A stretch of DNA of 64,000 nucleotides from Streptomyces phaeolivaceus (GCF_009184865.1 NZ_CP045096.1:4278001-4342000), one strand, 5' to 3'. Counted from the first letter of the stretch, positions 8,352 to 17,605 are shown. Program-made: numbers and translations. The notes: a model not told the origin generated them from the sequence alone.

Positions 8352-9131
8352 TTGACCGAGCGGCCCCCCTACGTACTCGCGCCCGCGCTGCGGGGCGTCG
8401 ACGCGGTCGTGTTCGACACCGACGGGGTGATCACCGACTCCGCCCGCGTGCACGCCGCCGCCTGGAAGACCGCCTTCGACGACCACCTGGCCACACACCC
8501 GCCCGCCGACCCCGCGCAACGGCGCCCCTTCGACGCCCGCGACGACTACCTGCGGTACGTGGACGGCAGGTCCCGACTCGACGGCGCCGCCGCCTTCCTC
8601 GCCGCACGCGGTCTCGACCCGGCGCCGGAAGCCGTGGGCGCCGTCGCGGAGCACAAGGAGCGGCTGTTCACCGAGCGGTTGCGCGCGCACGGCATCGACG
8701 CCTACCCCGGCACAGTCCGGCTGGTACGGGCCCTGCGCCGGGCGTCGACACCGCTCGCCGCGGCCTCCGCCTCCCGCCACGCCCGTGAACTGCTCACCCG
8801 GGCCGGTGTGCTGGACCTCTTCGACGCCCTGGTCGACGGGGGCGAGGCAGCCCGTCTGGGCCTCGCGGGCAAGCCGCACCCCGACCTGTTCCTGGAGGCC
8901 GCGCGCCGCCTCGCCGTGCCGGCCGGGCGCTGCGCGGTCGTGGAGGACGCCCTGGCCGGTGTCGAGGCGGGCCGACGCGGCGGGTTCGCCCTGGTCGTCG
9001 GTGTGAACCGCACGGGTGGCCCCGACACGGCGGCGGCCCTGCTGCGGCACGGCGCCGACATCGTCGTACCCGATCTCGCGGAACTGCTCGAACCGGATGA
9101 AAACGAAAAAGAAGAAGAAAGCGAAGACTAA
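8352..9131 (+). CDS. HAD-superfamily beta-phosphoglucomutase-like enzyme
   Basis: The 259-residue protein starts at a TTG just after GGAGGAGGGAGAAG; no better in-frame start is present. HAD motif I is VVFDTDGVITD with nucleophile Asp22 and acid/base Asp24, motif II is AAASASRHAR, motif III is GKPHPDLFL and motif IV is VVEDALAGVEAG. This is the layout of beta-phosphoglucomutases, which turn beta-glucose 1-phosphate into glucose 6-phosphate. The GH65 phosphorylase 17 bp downstream would supply that substrate, so the two form a disaccharide-salvage unit. The C-terminus ends in an acidic tail (about 12 residues). Confidence 0.85.
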   Translation: MTERPPYVLAPALRGVDAVVFDTDGVITDSARVHAAAWKTAFDDHLATHPPADPAQRRPFDARDDYLRYVDGRSRLDGAAAFLAARGLDPAPEAVGAVAEHKERLFTERLRAHGIDAYPGTVRLVRALRRASTPLAAASASRHARELLTRAGVLDLFDALVDGGEAARLGLAGKPHPDLFLEAARRLAVPAGRCAVVEDALAGVEAGRRGGFALVVGVNRTGGPDTAAALLRHGADIVVPDLAELLEPDENEKEEESED

Positions 9132-9148
9132 GACGAAGGGGTACGCCG

Positions 9149-11521
9149 GTGACGTCCTGGACCTGGGATTACGACGGCTACGATCCCTCCGCCGAGCGCC
9201 TTCGGGAGTCGCTGTGCACCCTGGGCAACGGCTACCTGGCCACGCGCGGCGCGCTCCCGGAGTGCGCGGCGGACGACGTGCACTACCCGGGCACCTACGC
9301 GGCCGGCTGCTACGACCGGCTCACCTCGGACGTCGCCGGGCGGCGGGTCGAGAACGAGGACATGGTCAACCTGCCGAACTGGCTGCCACTGCGCTTCCGG
9401 CCCGCCGGGCGCAAGGAGTGGCTGACACCAGACACGGCCGAAGTCCTCGACCACCGGCACGTTCTGCGCCTGTCCTGCGGTCTGCTGGAGCGCCGGACAC
9501 GGTACGGGCTCGGTGACGGGCGGGTGCTGGCGGTGCGCCAGCAGCGGCTGTTGCACATGGCCGACCCCCATCTGGCGGCCCTGCGCACCGAGTTCACCGC
9601 CGAGGGCTTCACCGGGGAACTCGATGTCGAGGCCGCGCTCGACGGGAATGTCACCAACTCCGGTGTGCCGCGCTACCGGGACCTGGACGGCCGTCATCTG
9701 ACGCATGCGCACGCGGGAAGCGCCGCCCCGGAAACGGTGTGGCTGCGCTGCCGTACCCGCACCTCGGACATCCGGATCGCGATGGCGGCCCGGCTGACCT
9801 GCGACGGGCCGGTGTCGGACGCGTACCGGTCCGGGCGCGCGGTGCAGCGCGCCCACCTGCGGCTGGCCCCCGGCCGTACCGTGACCGTCGACAAGACCGT
9901 CGCCGTGCACACCTCCCACGACCCGGCGATCAGCGACCCGCTGCGCGCGGCCGTGGACCGGGTGGGCGCCGCGCCCGGCTTCGACGAACTGCTGGAGTCG
10001 CACCTGACGGCGTGGGACCAGCTGTGGCGGCGGGCCGAGCTGGACGTGCCCGGGGAAGCGGGCCGCGTCCTGCGGCTGCATCTCTTCCACGTGCTCCAGA
10101 CCCTCTCCCCGCACACCGCCGACCTCGACGTCGGGGTACCGGCGAGGGGACTGCACGGCGAGGCGTACCGCGGGCACGTCTTCTGGGACGAGCTGTTCGT
10201 CCTGCCCTATCTCGACCTGCACTTCCCCGAGGTCTCGCGCGCCCTGCTGCGCTACCGTCACCGCCGTCTGGACCGGGCCCGCGCCTCGGCCCGCGCCATC
10301 GGCCGGCGCGGCGCGCTGTACCCGTGGCAGAGCGGCAGCGACGGCCGCGAGGAGACACAGGAACTGCATCTCAACCCGTGCTCGGGGCGCTGGCTGCCGG
10401 ACCACTCCCGGCTCCAGCACCACGTCGGCTCGGCGATCGCGTACAACGTGTGGCGGTACTGCGAGGCCAGCGGTGACACCGAGTTCCTGCACACCAAGGG
10501 CGCCGAGACGCTGCTGGAGATCGCCCGCTTCTGGGCCGACTCGGCCGTCTGGGACGAGGACATGGGCCGCCACCGTATTCGGGGGGTGGTCGGCCCCGAC
10601 GAGTACCACGACGCCTACCCGGAAGCCGAGCGGCCCGGCCTCGACGACAACGCGTACACCAACGTCACCGCCGCCTGGGTCCTCACCCGTGCCCTGGACC
10701 TGCTGCGCACCCTGCCCGAGCCGCGCAGACGTGAACTGACGGAACGCACCGGCCTGGACGGCGGCGAACTCGAACAGTGGGAGGACGTCTCGCGCACCCT
10801 GCACGTGCCCTTCCACGACGGCGTCATCAGCCAGTTCGAGGGCTACGGCGACCTCGCCGAACTCGACTGGGACGGCTACCGGAAGCGGTACGGCGACATC
10901 CGCCGTCTGGATCGGATCCTGGAGGCCGAGGGCGACACCGTCAACCGCTACCGGGCCTCCAAGCAGGCCGACGCGCTGATGCTCGGCTACCTCTTCTCAC
11001 CGGCCGAACTCCGCTCCCTCCTCGCCCGGCTGGGCCACCGCCTCGACGACGGCCGGTGGCAGCGCACTGTCGAGTACTACCTGCGCCGCACCAGCCACGG
11101 CTCCACCCTCAGCGGTCTGGTCCACGGCTGGGTGCTGGCACGGGCCCGGCGCGCGGACGCCTGGGCGTACTGCCAGGAGGCCCTGCTCGGTGACGTCGCC
11201 GACCTCCAGGGCGGTACCACCGGAGAGGGGATCCACCTGGGCGCCATGGCCGGCACCCTCGACCTCGTACAGCGCGGACTGACCGGCCTGGAGACCCGTG
11301 AGGGCGCGCTGTGGCTCGACCCGGTGCCACTGCCCGAGCTGTCGTCGTACACGTTCTCCCTGCGCTACCAGGGGCACTGGGGTGTACGGCTGCGGCTGGA
11401 GCACGGGTGCCTGGAGGTCGAGGTGCCGCCGTCCGACCGCGCGCCGATCGACATCCGGCTGCCGGACCGCACGGTGTCCGTGGCGCCCGGCGAGACGTGC
11501 CGACTGGCCCTGACGGACTGA
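9149..11521 (+). CDS. Glycoside hydrolase family 65 disaccharide phosphorylase
   Basis: The 790-residue enzyme has the GH65 layout: N-terminal beta-sandwich (about 1-270), linker, (alpha/alpha)6 catalytic barrel (about 320-690) and a C-terminal beta domain. The catalytic acid is Glu485 in GVVGPDEYHD; phosphate/substrate-site segments include FWDELFVLPYL and YPWQSGSDGREE. GH65 members phosphorolyse maltose, trehalose or kojibiose to beta-glucose 1-phosphate plus glucose. Which disaccharide is used cannot be told; trehalose is plausible in a dormancy cluster. The GTG start follows the HAD gene closely, indicating an operon. Confidence 0.93.
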   Translation: MTSWTWDYDGYDPSAERLRESLCTLGNGYLATRGALPECAADDVHYPGTYAAGCYDRLTSDVAGRRVENEDMVNLPNWLPLRFRPAGRKEWLTPDTAEVLDHRHVLRLSCGLLERRTRYGLGDGRVLAVRQQRLLHMADPHLAALRTEFTAEGFTGELDVEAALDGNVTNSGVPRYRDLDGRHLTHAHAGSAAPETVWLRCRTRTSDIRIAMAARLTCDGPVSDAYRSGRAVQRAHLRLAPGRTVTVDKTVAVHTSHDPAISDPLRAAVDRVGAAPGFDELLESHLTAWDQLWRRAELDVPGEAGRVLRLHLFHVLQTLSPHTADLDVGVPARGLHGEAYRGHVFWDELFVLPYLDLHFPEVSRALLRYRHRRLDRARASARAIGRRGALYPWQSGSDGREETQELHLNPCSGRWLPDHSRLQHHVGSAIAYNVWRYCEASGDTEFLHTKGAETLLEIARFWADSAVWDEDMGRHRIRGVVGPDEYHDAYPEAERPGLDDNAYTNVTAAWVLTRALDLLRTLPEPRRRELTERTGLDGGELEQWEDVSRTLHVPFHDGVISQFEGYGDLAELDWDGYRKRYGDIRRLDRILEAEGDTVNRYRASKQADALMLGYLFSPAELRSLLARLGHRLDDGRWQRTVEYYLRRTSHGSTLSGLVHGWVLARARRADAWAYCQEALLGDVADLQGGTTGEGIHLGAMAGTLDLVQRGLTGLETREGALWLDPVPLPELSSYTFSLRYQGHWGVRLRLEHGCLEVEVPPSDRAPIDIRLPDRTVSVAPGETCRLALTD

Positions 11522-11568
11522 TCGCCCGGCCGGGGACGGGCCGGGGGCAGAGCGCACGGGCTGGACGA

Positions 11569-11602
11569 GGGCCGGTCGGCCCCCGCAAGGGACCTGGCAG
11601 CC
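11569..11602. promoter_or_regulatory. Palindromic operator before the USP gene at 11674
   Basis: GGGCCGGTCGGCCC (11569-11582) is a strong match to the cluster palindrome. A weaker element beginning GGGACCTG (from 11589) is centred about 20 bp downstream. Confidence 0.6.
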
Positions 11603-11673
11603 CATCCCCGCGCGCGGGTCGCGGCGCCAGGCTGGAAGCAGGACGAAGAGCCGACCAGCCCGGAGGTGTCGTG

Positions 11674-12618
11674 ATGGTGCTGCCCGTTGTCGCCGGAGTC
11701 GACGGTTCAGCCGAGAGCCTGGCCGCCGCCATGGGGGCACCTCCCACGCCCTTGAGGCAGTGGGGGAGGGCGGCCCGCGAGGCCGTACGGCGTGAGCGGC
11801 CGTTGCTTCTGGTGCACGCCTGGAACTGGCATCCGCGCCAGGAGGAGGGTGAGAGGGAGATCGCGAACGCGGCCCAGCGGCATCTGGCGCGGCGCTCACT
11901 GCGGCAGGCGGAGCAGCGGATCCGTGCCGTGTGCCCGGAGGTCCACCTCTCCGACGAACAGGTCGAGGGGCCCGCGACGGCGGCCCTGTTGAAGGTCGCC
12001 GACCAGGCCGAACTGACGGTGCTGGGCTCGCGCGGGCTGAGCGGCTTCACCGGGTTCCTGGTGGGTTCGGTCGCGCTCGGCGTCGTCGCGCGGGCCACCC
12101 GGCCCGTCGTCCTGGTCCGGGCGGACGAGGAGGCGGCTGACGAGCACCTCCCGGACCAGGACGACGGGAGCCCTTCGACGGACACCGGATACCGGGACGT
12201 CGTCCTCGCCCTCGACCTCTCCGACGCGTGCGACGAGGTCATCGAGTTCGCCTTCGAGGCGGCCCGGCTGCGCCACGCCCGTCTGCGGGCCGTGCACGCC
12301 TGGCAGGCGCCCGGTCCGCTGAGCCTCGGTGCCGGGGATGTCGGACTGGTGAAGGAGCCCCAGCAGTCCCACGAGTGGCTGGGCTTCCTCAAGGCCGTGC
12401 TTCAGGTGTGGCGCGACAAGTACCCCGACGTGGAGGTCCTGGAGAGCGTCGTCGAGGACAGGCCCACCACCGCGCTCGTACGGGCCGCGACCGGAACGAG
12501 TCTCCTCGTCGTCGGCCACCGCCTCACCGAGCGGCCGCTCGGCCCGCGCACCGGGCCGGTCACCCACGCGGCGATCCAACACGTCGGCTGTCCCGTGGCC
12601 GTCGTACCGCATCTGTGA
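11674..12618 (+). CDS. Tandem-domain universal stress protein with a small inserted repeat
   Basis: The 314-residue protein has two USP domains: domain 1 from VVAGVDGSAESLAAA with loop GSRGLSGFTGFLVGSVAL, and domain 2 from YRDVVLALDLSDACDEV. An ATG at 11674 and a GTG at 11671 are both in frame after CGGAGGTGTC; ATG was chosen. The first helix is interrupted: its paralogue at 12693 reads SIAAADWAAREA, but here 13 codons (MGAPPTPLRQWGR) lie between LAAA and AAREA. The insert is encoded by a G-rich stem-forming sequence. Folding may tolerate it, because it sits after the first nucleotide-binding strand. Probable ATP-binding stress protein. Confidence 0.88.
   Translation: MVLPVVAGVDGSAESLAAAMGAPPTPLRQWGRAAREAVRRERPLLLVHAWNWHPRQEEGEREIANAAQRHLARRSLRQAEQRIRAVCPEVHLSDEQVEGPATAALLKVADQAELTVLGSRGLSGFTGFLVGSVALGVVARATRPVVLVRADEEAADEHLPDQDDGSPSTDTGYRDVVLALDLSDACDEVIEFAFEAARLRHARLRAVHAWQAPGPLSLGAGDVGLVKEPQQSHEWLGFLKAVLQVWRDKYPDVEVLESVVEDRPTTALVRAATGTSLLVVGHRLTERPLGPRTGPVTHAAIQHVGCPVAVVPHL
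11731..11768 (+). repeat. Small stem-forming insert inside the USP gene
   Basis: The insert runs ATGGGGGCACCTCCCAC, a 12-nt spacer, then GTGGGGGAG. The CTCCCAC and GTGGGGGAG arms can pair. It changes the protein in frame. From memory, similar G-rich mini-repeats with this peptide signature occur scattered in Streptomyces genomes; no second copy was seen in this window. Confidence 0.5.
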
Positions 12619-12692
12619 GGGTTCACCGAACACCAACTGCACCAACATCGGCGATACGCCGACATACCTGACAACAAAGGGAGTTGACGACC

Positions 12693-13589
12693 ATGCTGAA
12701 GCCTGTCGTGGCCGGTATCGACGGTTCGCGCGAGAGTATCGCCGCGGCCGACTGGGCGGCCCGGGAAGCCCTGCTGCGGGGACTGCCACTGCGTCTGGTG
12801 CACGCTTGGGAGGGCCTGCCCGAGGACGACGGCGACGCCGATCTGCCCGAGCTGCGCGCACCGCAGTACCACGCACGCCGGGTGCTGCGCACAGCCGTCG
12901 AACACCTCAACGACCGGTACCCGGGGCTGTACATCGCCGCCGAGCAGGTACGCAGGCAGCCCGGCCCGGCGCTGCTTGCCGAGGCGGAGAACGCCGAGCT
13001 GCTCGTCATCGGAAGCCAGGGGCTCGGCGGGGTCGGTGCCTTCATGTCCGGGTCGGTCGCGGGCGCCACCATGGCTCACGTGGACCGCCCGGTCGTCCTC
13101 GTCCGCGCCACCGAGACCGAGGCGGACGAACACCTGTCCGACGGTCCCCGGAAGGCGTCGGCCCGCACTCCCTACCGGGAGGTAGCGGTCGCTGTAGACA
13201 CCGACGGCCCTTGCGACGACGTCCTGGACTTCGCCTTCCGCGCCGCCGAACTCCGGCACTCGCCGCTGCGCGCGGTGCACGCCTGGCACGTGCCGCTCAG
13301 CCGGGGCGTGGCGGGGGCGGAGGAACGGGCGCGGATCAGGGAGGAGGCGGAACGCGAACTGACCGCGCTCCTCGAACCCTGGCGCGCGAAGTACCCAGGC
13401 GTGACCGTCCACGAGACCCTGCACGAGGGGCGCGCCGGGCACGTCCTGGTGCGGGCCGCGGAGGGAGCCGGTCTGCTGGTCGTGGGCCGCCGCAGGCGCC
13501 GTGTCGGCGTCGGCCCGCACACCGGTCCGGTGGTGCACGCGCTGATCCACCACGTGCCCCGGCCCGTCGTGCTGGTGCCGCACGACTGA
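12693..13589 (+). CDS. Tandem-domain universal stress protein
   Basis: 298 residues with domain 1 from VVAGIDGSRESIAAADWAAR and loop GSQGLGGVGAFMSGSVAGA, and domain 2 from YREVAVAVDTDGPCDDV, ending with GRRRRRVGVGPHTGPV. The ATG is placed 10 nt after AAAGGGAG; an upstream in-frame TTG at 12684 sits too close to that RBS. It lies 74 bp downstream of the previous USP on the same strand, with no operator palindrome in the gap, so read-through from the 11.6-kb promoter is likely. Confidence 0.92.
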   Translation: MLKPVVAGIDGSRESIAAADWAAREALLRGLPLRLVHAWEGLPEDDGDADLPELRAPQYHARRVLRTAVEHLNDRYPGLYIAAEQVRRQPGPALLAEAENAELLVIGSQGLGGVGAFMSGSVAGATMAHVDRPVVLVRATETEADEHLSDGPRKASARTPYREVAVAVDTDGPCDDVLDFAFRAAELRHSPLRAVHAWHVPLSRGVAGAEERARIREEAERELTALLEPWRAKYPGVTVHETLHEGRAGHVLVRAAEGAGLLVVGRRRRRVGVGPHTGPVVHALIHHVPRPVVLVPHD

Positions 13590-13620
13590 ACGACCTGTCA
13601 GTGATGCCGGACGAACAGGG

Positions 13621-13663
13621 AAAAGGAGGGGCGGGCCGCTTCCAGCGGCCCGCCCCTCCTTTT
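13621..13663. terminator. Bidirectional intrinsic terminator between convergent USP genes
   Basis: A perfect 19-bp inverted repeat (13621-13639 and 13645-13663) has a 5-nt loop TTCCA and A4/T4 outer ends, so each strand reads as GC stem plus T run. It lies between the stops at 13589 (+) and 13682 (-). Confidence 0.92.
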
Positions 13664-13681
13664 CCTTTCTGTCTGTCGGTG

Positions 13682-14539
13682 TCAGTCGTGCGGGACCACG
13701 GCGACCGGGCTCACGGCGTGGTGCAGCACCGTGTGCGCGACGGGCCCGAGCTTCCACGTCAGGGGCGAGGTGTGCCGACGGCGGCCGATCACCATGAGCC
13801 GGCCGCGCGCGGAGGCGGACACCAGAGCCTGCGCGGCCGTACCCGTGACGACCTGTTCGACGACGACCGGCACGTCGGGGAACTTCTCCCGCCAGGGCGC
13901 CAACGCGGCACCGAGCAGGGCGCTTTCCTCGGCCTCGGCCCTGCCCTCGTGAGCGCGCGCCCGTACGGCACGCACACCGACGCCGTACGCCTGCGCGGCG
14001 GTGAACGCGAACTCCAGCACCGGGTCCGCGGCCGCCTCCGGGTCCCGTACGCCCACCACCACCTCGTCCCGTTCCGCTGCGGCCGGGTTCTCCCAGCTCT
14101 CCTCCACGGCCAGGTCGCCGGCCCGGACGGTGACAGTGGGGCACGGCGCGAGGCCCAGCACGTGCAGGCTGATGGAACCGAGCAGGAAGCCGGCCAGCGA
14201 GCCGTGCCCACGGGAGCCGAGCACCAGCACTGCCGCGTCCGCGGCGCGTTCGAGCAGCGCCTTGGCGGCGGGCTCCGACACCAGCTCCGTGGTCAGGTCG
14301 AGATCGGGGTGGCGGTGCAGCAACTCGGCCTGCGCGCGCCGCAGTACGTCCCGCCCGTACTGCTGCTTGCTGCGGGCCTCCTGCGGGATCGGCACGTTGA
14401 GCGGCTGGGTGGTCCACGAGTGCAGCAGGACCAGGGGCAGCCGCCTGCGGGCTGCCTCGTCGGCGGCCCACCATGCGGCGGTCACGCTCGCGGGGGAGCC
14501 GTCGAGTCCGACGACGACGGGGCCGACAGGTCCGGTCAT
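13682..14539 (-). CDS. Tandem-domain universal stress protein
   Basis: 285 residues. Domain 1 opens VVVGLDGSPASVTAAWWAADE with loop GSRGHGSLAGFLLGSISL; domain 2 opens EVVVGVRDPEAAADPVLEFA and ends GRRRHTSPLTWKLGPV. The ATG follows GAGGAGG, which settles the start against an upstream in-frame ATG. The gene diverges from the P-type ATPase, and the operator pair at 14638-14673 could serve both. Confidence 0.92.
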   Translation of the reverse strand: MTGPVGPVVVGLDGSPASVTAAWWAADEAARRRLPLVLLHSWTTQPLNVPIPQEARSKQQYGRDVLRRAQAELLHRHPDLDLTTELVSEPAAKALLERAADAAVLVLGSRGHGSLAGFLLGSISLHVLGLAPCPTVTVRAGDLAVEESWENPAAAERDEVVVGVRDPEAAADPVLEFAFTAAQAYGVGVRAVRARAHEGRAEAEESALLGAALAPWREKFPDVPVVVEQVVTGTAAQALVSASARGRLMVIGRRRHTSPLTWKLGPVAHTVLHHAVSPVAVVPHD

Positions 14540-14637
14540 GGCAAACCTCCTCGGTCTGGCGCGACCCGTCACACCCGGCCGCGCAGCACGGTCTTGTCCT
14601 GGCTACCAGCGTCACGGGACGGGCAACGGCCGGGACA

Positions 14638-14673
14638 GGGCCGGACGGTGTGCCGCAGGGGACCGACCGGCCC
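14638..14673. promoter_or_regulatory. Paired palindromes in the divergent USP/P-type ATPase promoter region
   Basis: A half-conserved copy GGGCCGGACGGTGT (14638-14651) and a stronger copy GGACCGACCGGCCC (14660-14673) have centres 22 bp apart, matching the arrangement elsewhere in the cluster. Confidence 0.6.
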
Positions 14674-14809
14674 TGTCCCGGCCACCGTGCGTGAGGAGAG
14701 CCTGAGCCGAGGGAAACGGGACCGGGCTGCCGAGCTCGATGCCCCGCCGGGCGGCCCTTCGCCACGCGGACCGACCCGTCGCCGTGATCCGACCGGAGGA
14801 AGACTCACC

Positions 14810-17605
14810 ATGGCCGAGCCGACGACCCTCACGAAGACCGCACACCCCGGAGCCGCCGAACCCCGTCCCGCAGCGGCCACGGACGCCCACCGGCTCGCCC
14901 CCGCAGAGTTGGCGGCCCTGCTCGGCGTCGACCCGGCAGCGGGCCTGGCCACAGAGGCCGCCGCCGAACGGGTGGCCGTCCAAGGCCCCAACCAGCTCGC
15001 CGAACCCGCCCGCCGCCCCGAGTGGCTGAAGTTCCTGGACCAGTTCCGCAACTGGCTCATCGGCATCCTGCTCCTGGCCGCCGTGGTGGCCGCCGCCATG
15101 GGAGACCTCAAGGACGCCATAGTCATCACCGTCGTCCTCCAGATCAACGCCGTCCTCGGCTACCTCCAGGAGCGCCGCGCCGAACGCAGCCTCGAAGCCC
15201 TGCGCCGGATGCTGGTGCCCACGGCCCGGGTCCGCCGCGACGGCACGGAACAGGTCGTGGCCGCACACACCCTCGTCCCCGGCGACCTCGTCCTCCTGGA
15301 GGCCGGCGACCGGGTCCCGGCCGACGGGCGGCTCGTCGTCGCCGAGTCGGTGGAGGCCGCCGAGGCCGCCCTGACCGGCGAGTCCCAGCCCGTCACGAAG
15401 AACACCGCGGCCACCGCCCCGGACATCCCGGACCCGGTACCGGTGGCCGAGCGCACCGGCATGCTCTTCATGAACACCTCCCTGACCCGCGGCCGGGCCG
15501 AGATCGTCGTCACCGCCACCGGCATGGACACCGAGCTCGGCACGATCGCCGCCGAGCTGCGCACCGGCACCGAACCGCCCAGCCCCCTCCAGATCCAGCT
15601 CGACAGCCTCGGCAAACGGCTCGCCCTGCTCAGCGGGGTCGCCGTGCTGCTGTACGCCCTCACCGCACTGGTCCGCGGCGAGTCGCTGTCCGACCTCGCG
15701 CTGCGCGCCGTGGCCCTGGCCGTCGCCGCGATCCCCGAGGGCCTACCCGCCGTACTCGCCCTGACGCTGGCCCTCGGGGTGCGCCGGATGGCCGGCCGGG
15801 GCGCCATCGTCAAACGCCTGGCCGCGGTGGAGTCGCTCGGCTCGGCCACGGTCGTGTGCAGCGACAAGACCGGCACCCTCACCCTCAACGAGATGACCGT
15901 ACGGTCCCTGTGGACCGCCGGGAAGCACTACGACGTCACGGGCGAGGGATACGCGAAGCGCGGCGAGATACACACATCCGGCACCCAACAGCCGGTGCGA
16001 GCTGTCAAGTTGACGGATGCGCTGCTGCCGTTCGCCCTCTGCAACGACGCCCGCCTCACGGACGAGAGCGACGCAGGCGGGTCAGGCTTCGTCGGCGACC
16101 CGACCGAGGCCGCACTCGTCGTCCTCGCCGCGAAGGCCGGCCTGGACGCCGACCGCCTGCGCGCCGAGCGGCCCCGCACGGGCGAACTGCCCTTCGACGC
16201 GGCCACCAAGTACATGGCGACCTTCCACCCCGAACCCGACGGCCGCACCCGTGTCCTGGTGAAGGGCGCGGTGGACGTCCTGCTGGACCTGTGCGCGGAC
16301 ATCGTCACCGAGGACGGCGTCCGCCCCCTCGACGAGCCCCGCCGCGGCGAACTCCTGGCCGTCACCTCGCGGATGGGCGGCGCGGGCCTGCGCGTACTCG
16401 GCGCGGCCACGGCGCTGCTCGACGAGCCCCCGGCCGCCTACGACGCCTCCGCCCTGCCCGCCCTGACATTCCAGGCGGCCGTCGGGATCGCGGACCCGCC
16501 CCGCCCGCAGGCACGTGAGGCCATGGCGCTGTGCCGGACGGCCGGGGTCGCCGTCAAGATGATCACCGGGGACCACGCGGACACGGCGGCGGCGATCGCC
16601 CGCGAACTGGAGATCACCGGCGATGTCGTCACCGGCGCCGACCTGGACCGTATGACGGAGGACGAACTCGCCGCCCGCATCGACGACATCGGCGTCTTCG
16701 CGCGCGTCGCACCCCAGCACAAGGTCGCGATCGTACGGGCGCTGGCGAGCCGGGGCCACGTCGTCGCCATGACCGGGGACGGCGTCAACGACGCCGCCGC
16801 GCTGCGCGCCGCCCACATCGGGGTGGCCATGGGGCGCGGCGGCACCGACGTGGCCAAGGAAGCCGCCGACATGGTCCTCACCGACGACGACTTCTCCACC
16901 ATCGTGCGGGCGGTGCGCGAGGGCCGCGCGATCTACGGCAACATCGTGAAGTTCGTACGCTTCCAGCTGGCCACCAACTTCGGGGCGATCCTGACCCTGC
17001 TGGGCGCCTCCCTGGCCGGACTGCCGGCCCCCCTCACCGCCGCCCAGCTCCTGTGGATCAACATCATCATGGACGGCCCGCCCGCGATGGCCCTGGCCGT
17101 CGACCCGGCCCGCGACGACGACATGCGCCACCCGCCCCGCGACCCCGGCGAACGCATCCTGGACGCCCGCCGCCTCCTCGCCATCTCCCGGGCCGGCGCG
17201 GTGATGGCCCTGGGCACGGTGACCCTGCTGGCCCTGGCCCGCCCCCGCGTCGGCACGGACACCGCCCTGACCATGGCGTTCACCACGTTCGTCCTGTTCC
17301 AGCTCTTCAACGCGCTGTGCGCACGCGCCGAGGGCGGCCCCCTGCTGGGCCGCCACCAACTGCGCAACCGCACCCTGTGGCTGTGCCTGACCGGCGTACT
17401 CGCCATCCAGGCCGCAGCGGTGCACCTCCCCTGGGCCCGCGACGCCTTCGGCACCGTGCCGCTCGACGCCGGGCAGTGGGCCGTGTGCGCGGCGACGGCG
17501 TCCACCGTGCTGGTCGCCGAACTGGTAGTACGCGCGGTGGGGGTGGCGTGGCGGCGCGGGCACGAGCCGGCCTCCCGGTCCCACCGCCGGAATGCGGCGC
17601 CTTGA
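14810..17605 (+). CDS. CtpF-like P-type cation-transporting ATPase
   Basis: The 931-residue pump starts at an ATG after CCGGAGGAAG. An N-terminal cation-ATPase domain (about 25-95) is followed by TM segments, the actuator motif ALTGESQPV, the M4 motif AAIPEGLPAVLAL, phosphorylation site DKTGTLT (Asp352), KGAVDVL in the nucleotide domain, the hinge MTGDGVNDAAAL, and C-terminal TM helices with LLWINIIMDGPPAMALAVDP. This is the P2-type architecture of Ca/Mn or mono/divalent cation exporters. M. tuberculosis CtpF, a DosR-regulon member, is the closest functional parallel. The transported ion is not determinable. Confidence 0.93.
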   Translation: MAEPTTLTKTAHPGAAEPRPAAATDAHRLAPAELAALLGVDPAAGLATEAAAERVAVQGPNQLAEPARRPEWLKFLDQFRNWLIGILLLAAVVAAAMGDLKDAIVITVVLQINAVLGYLQERRAERSLEALRRMLVPTARVRRDGTEQVVAAHTLVPGDLVLLEAGDRVPADGRLVVAESVEAAEAALTGESQPVTKNTAATAPDIPDPVPVAERTGMLFMNTSLTRGRAEIVVTATGMDTELGTIAAELRTGTEPPSPLQIQLDSLGKRLALLSGVAVLLYALTALVRGESLSDLALRAVALAVAAIPEGLPAVLALTLALGVRRMAGRGAIVKRLAAVESLGSATVVCSDKTGTLTLNEMTVRSLWTAGKHYDVTGEGYAKRGEIHTSGTQQPVRAVKLTDALLPFALCNDARLTDESDAGGSGFVGDPTEAALVVLAAKAGLDADRLRAERPRTGELPFDAATKYMATFHPEPDGRTRVLVKGAVDVLLDLCADIVTEDGVRPLDEPRRGELLAVTSRMGGAGLRVLGAATALLDEPPAAYDASALPALTFQAAVGIADPPRPQAREAMALCRTAGVAVKMITGDHADTAAAIARELEITGDVVTGADLDRMTEDELAARIDDIGVFARVAPQHKVAIVRALASRGHVVAMTGDGVNDAAALRAAHIGVAMGRGGTDVAKEAADMVLTDDDFSTIVRAVREGRAIYGNIVKFVRFQLATNFGAILTLLGASLAGLPAPLTAAQLLWINIIMDGPPAMALAVDPARDDDMRHPPRDPGERILDARRLLAISRAGAVMALGTVTLLALARPRVGTDTALTMAFTTFVLFQLFNALCARAEGGPLLGRHQLRNRTLWLCLTGVLAIQAAAVHLPWARDAFGTVPLDAGQWAVCAATASTVLVAELVVRAVGVAWRRGHEPASRSHRRNAAP

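Noticed and set aside
13621..13663. Small RNA gene or operator from the perfect 19-bp inverted repeat
   Set aside because: Its position between two convergent stops with A/T runs on both sides fits a bidirectional terminator better.
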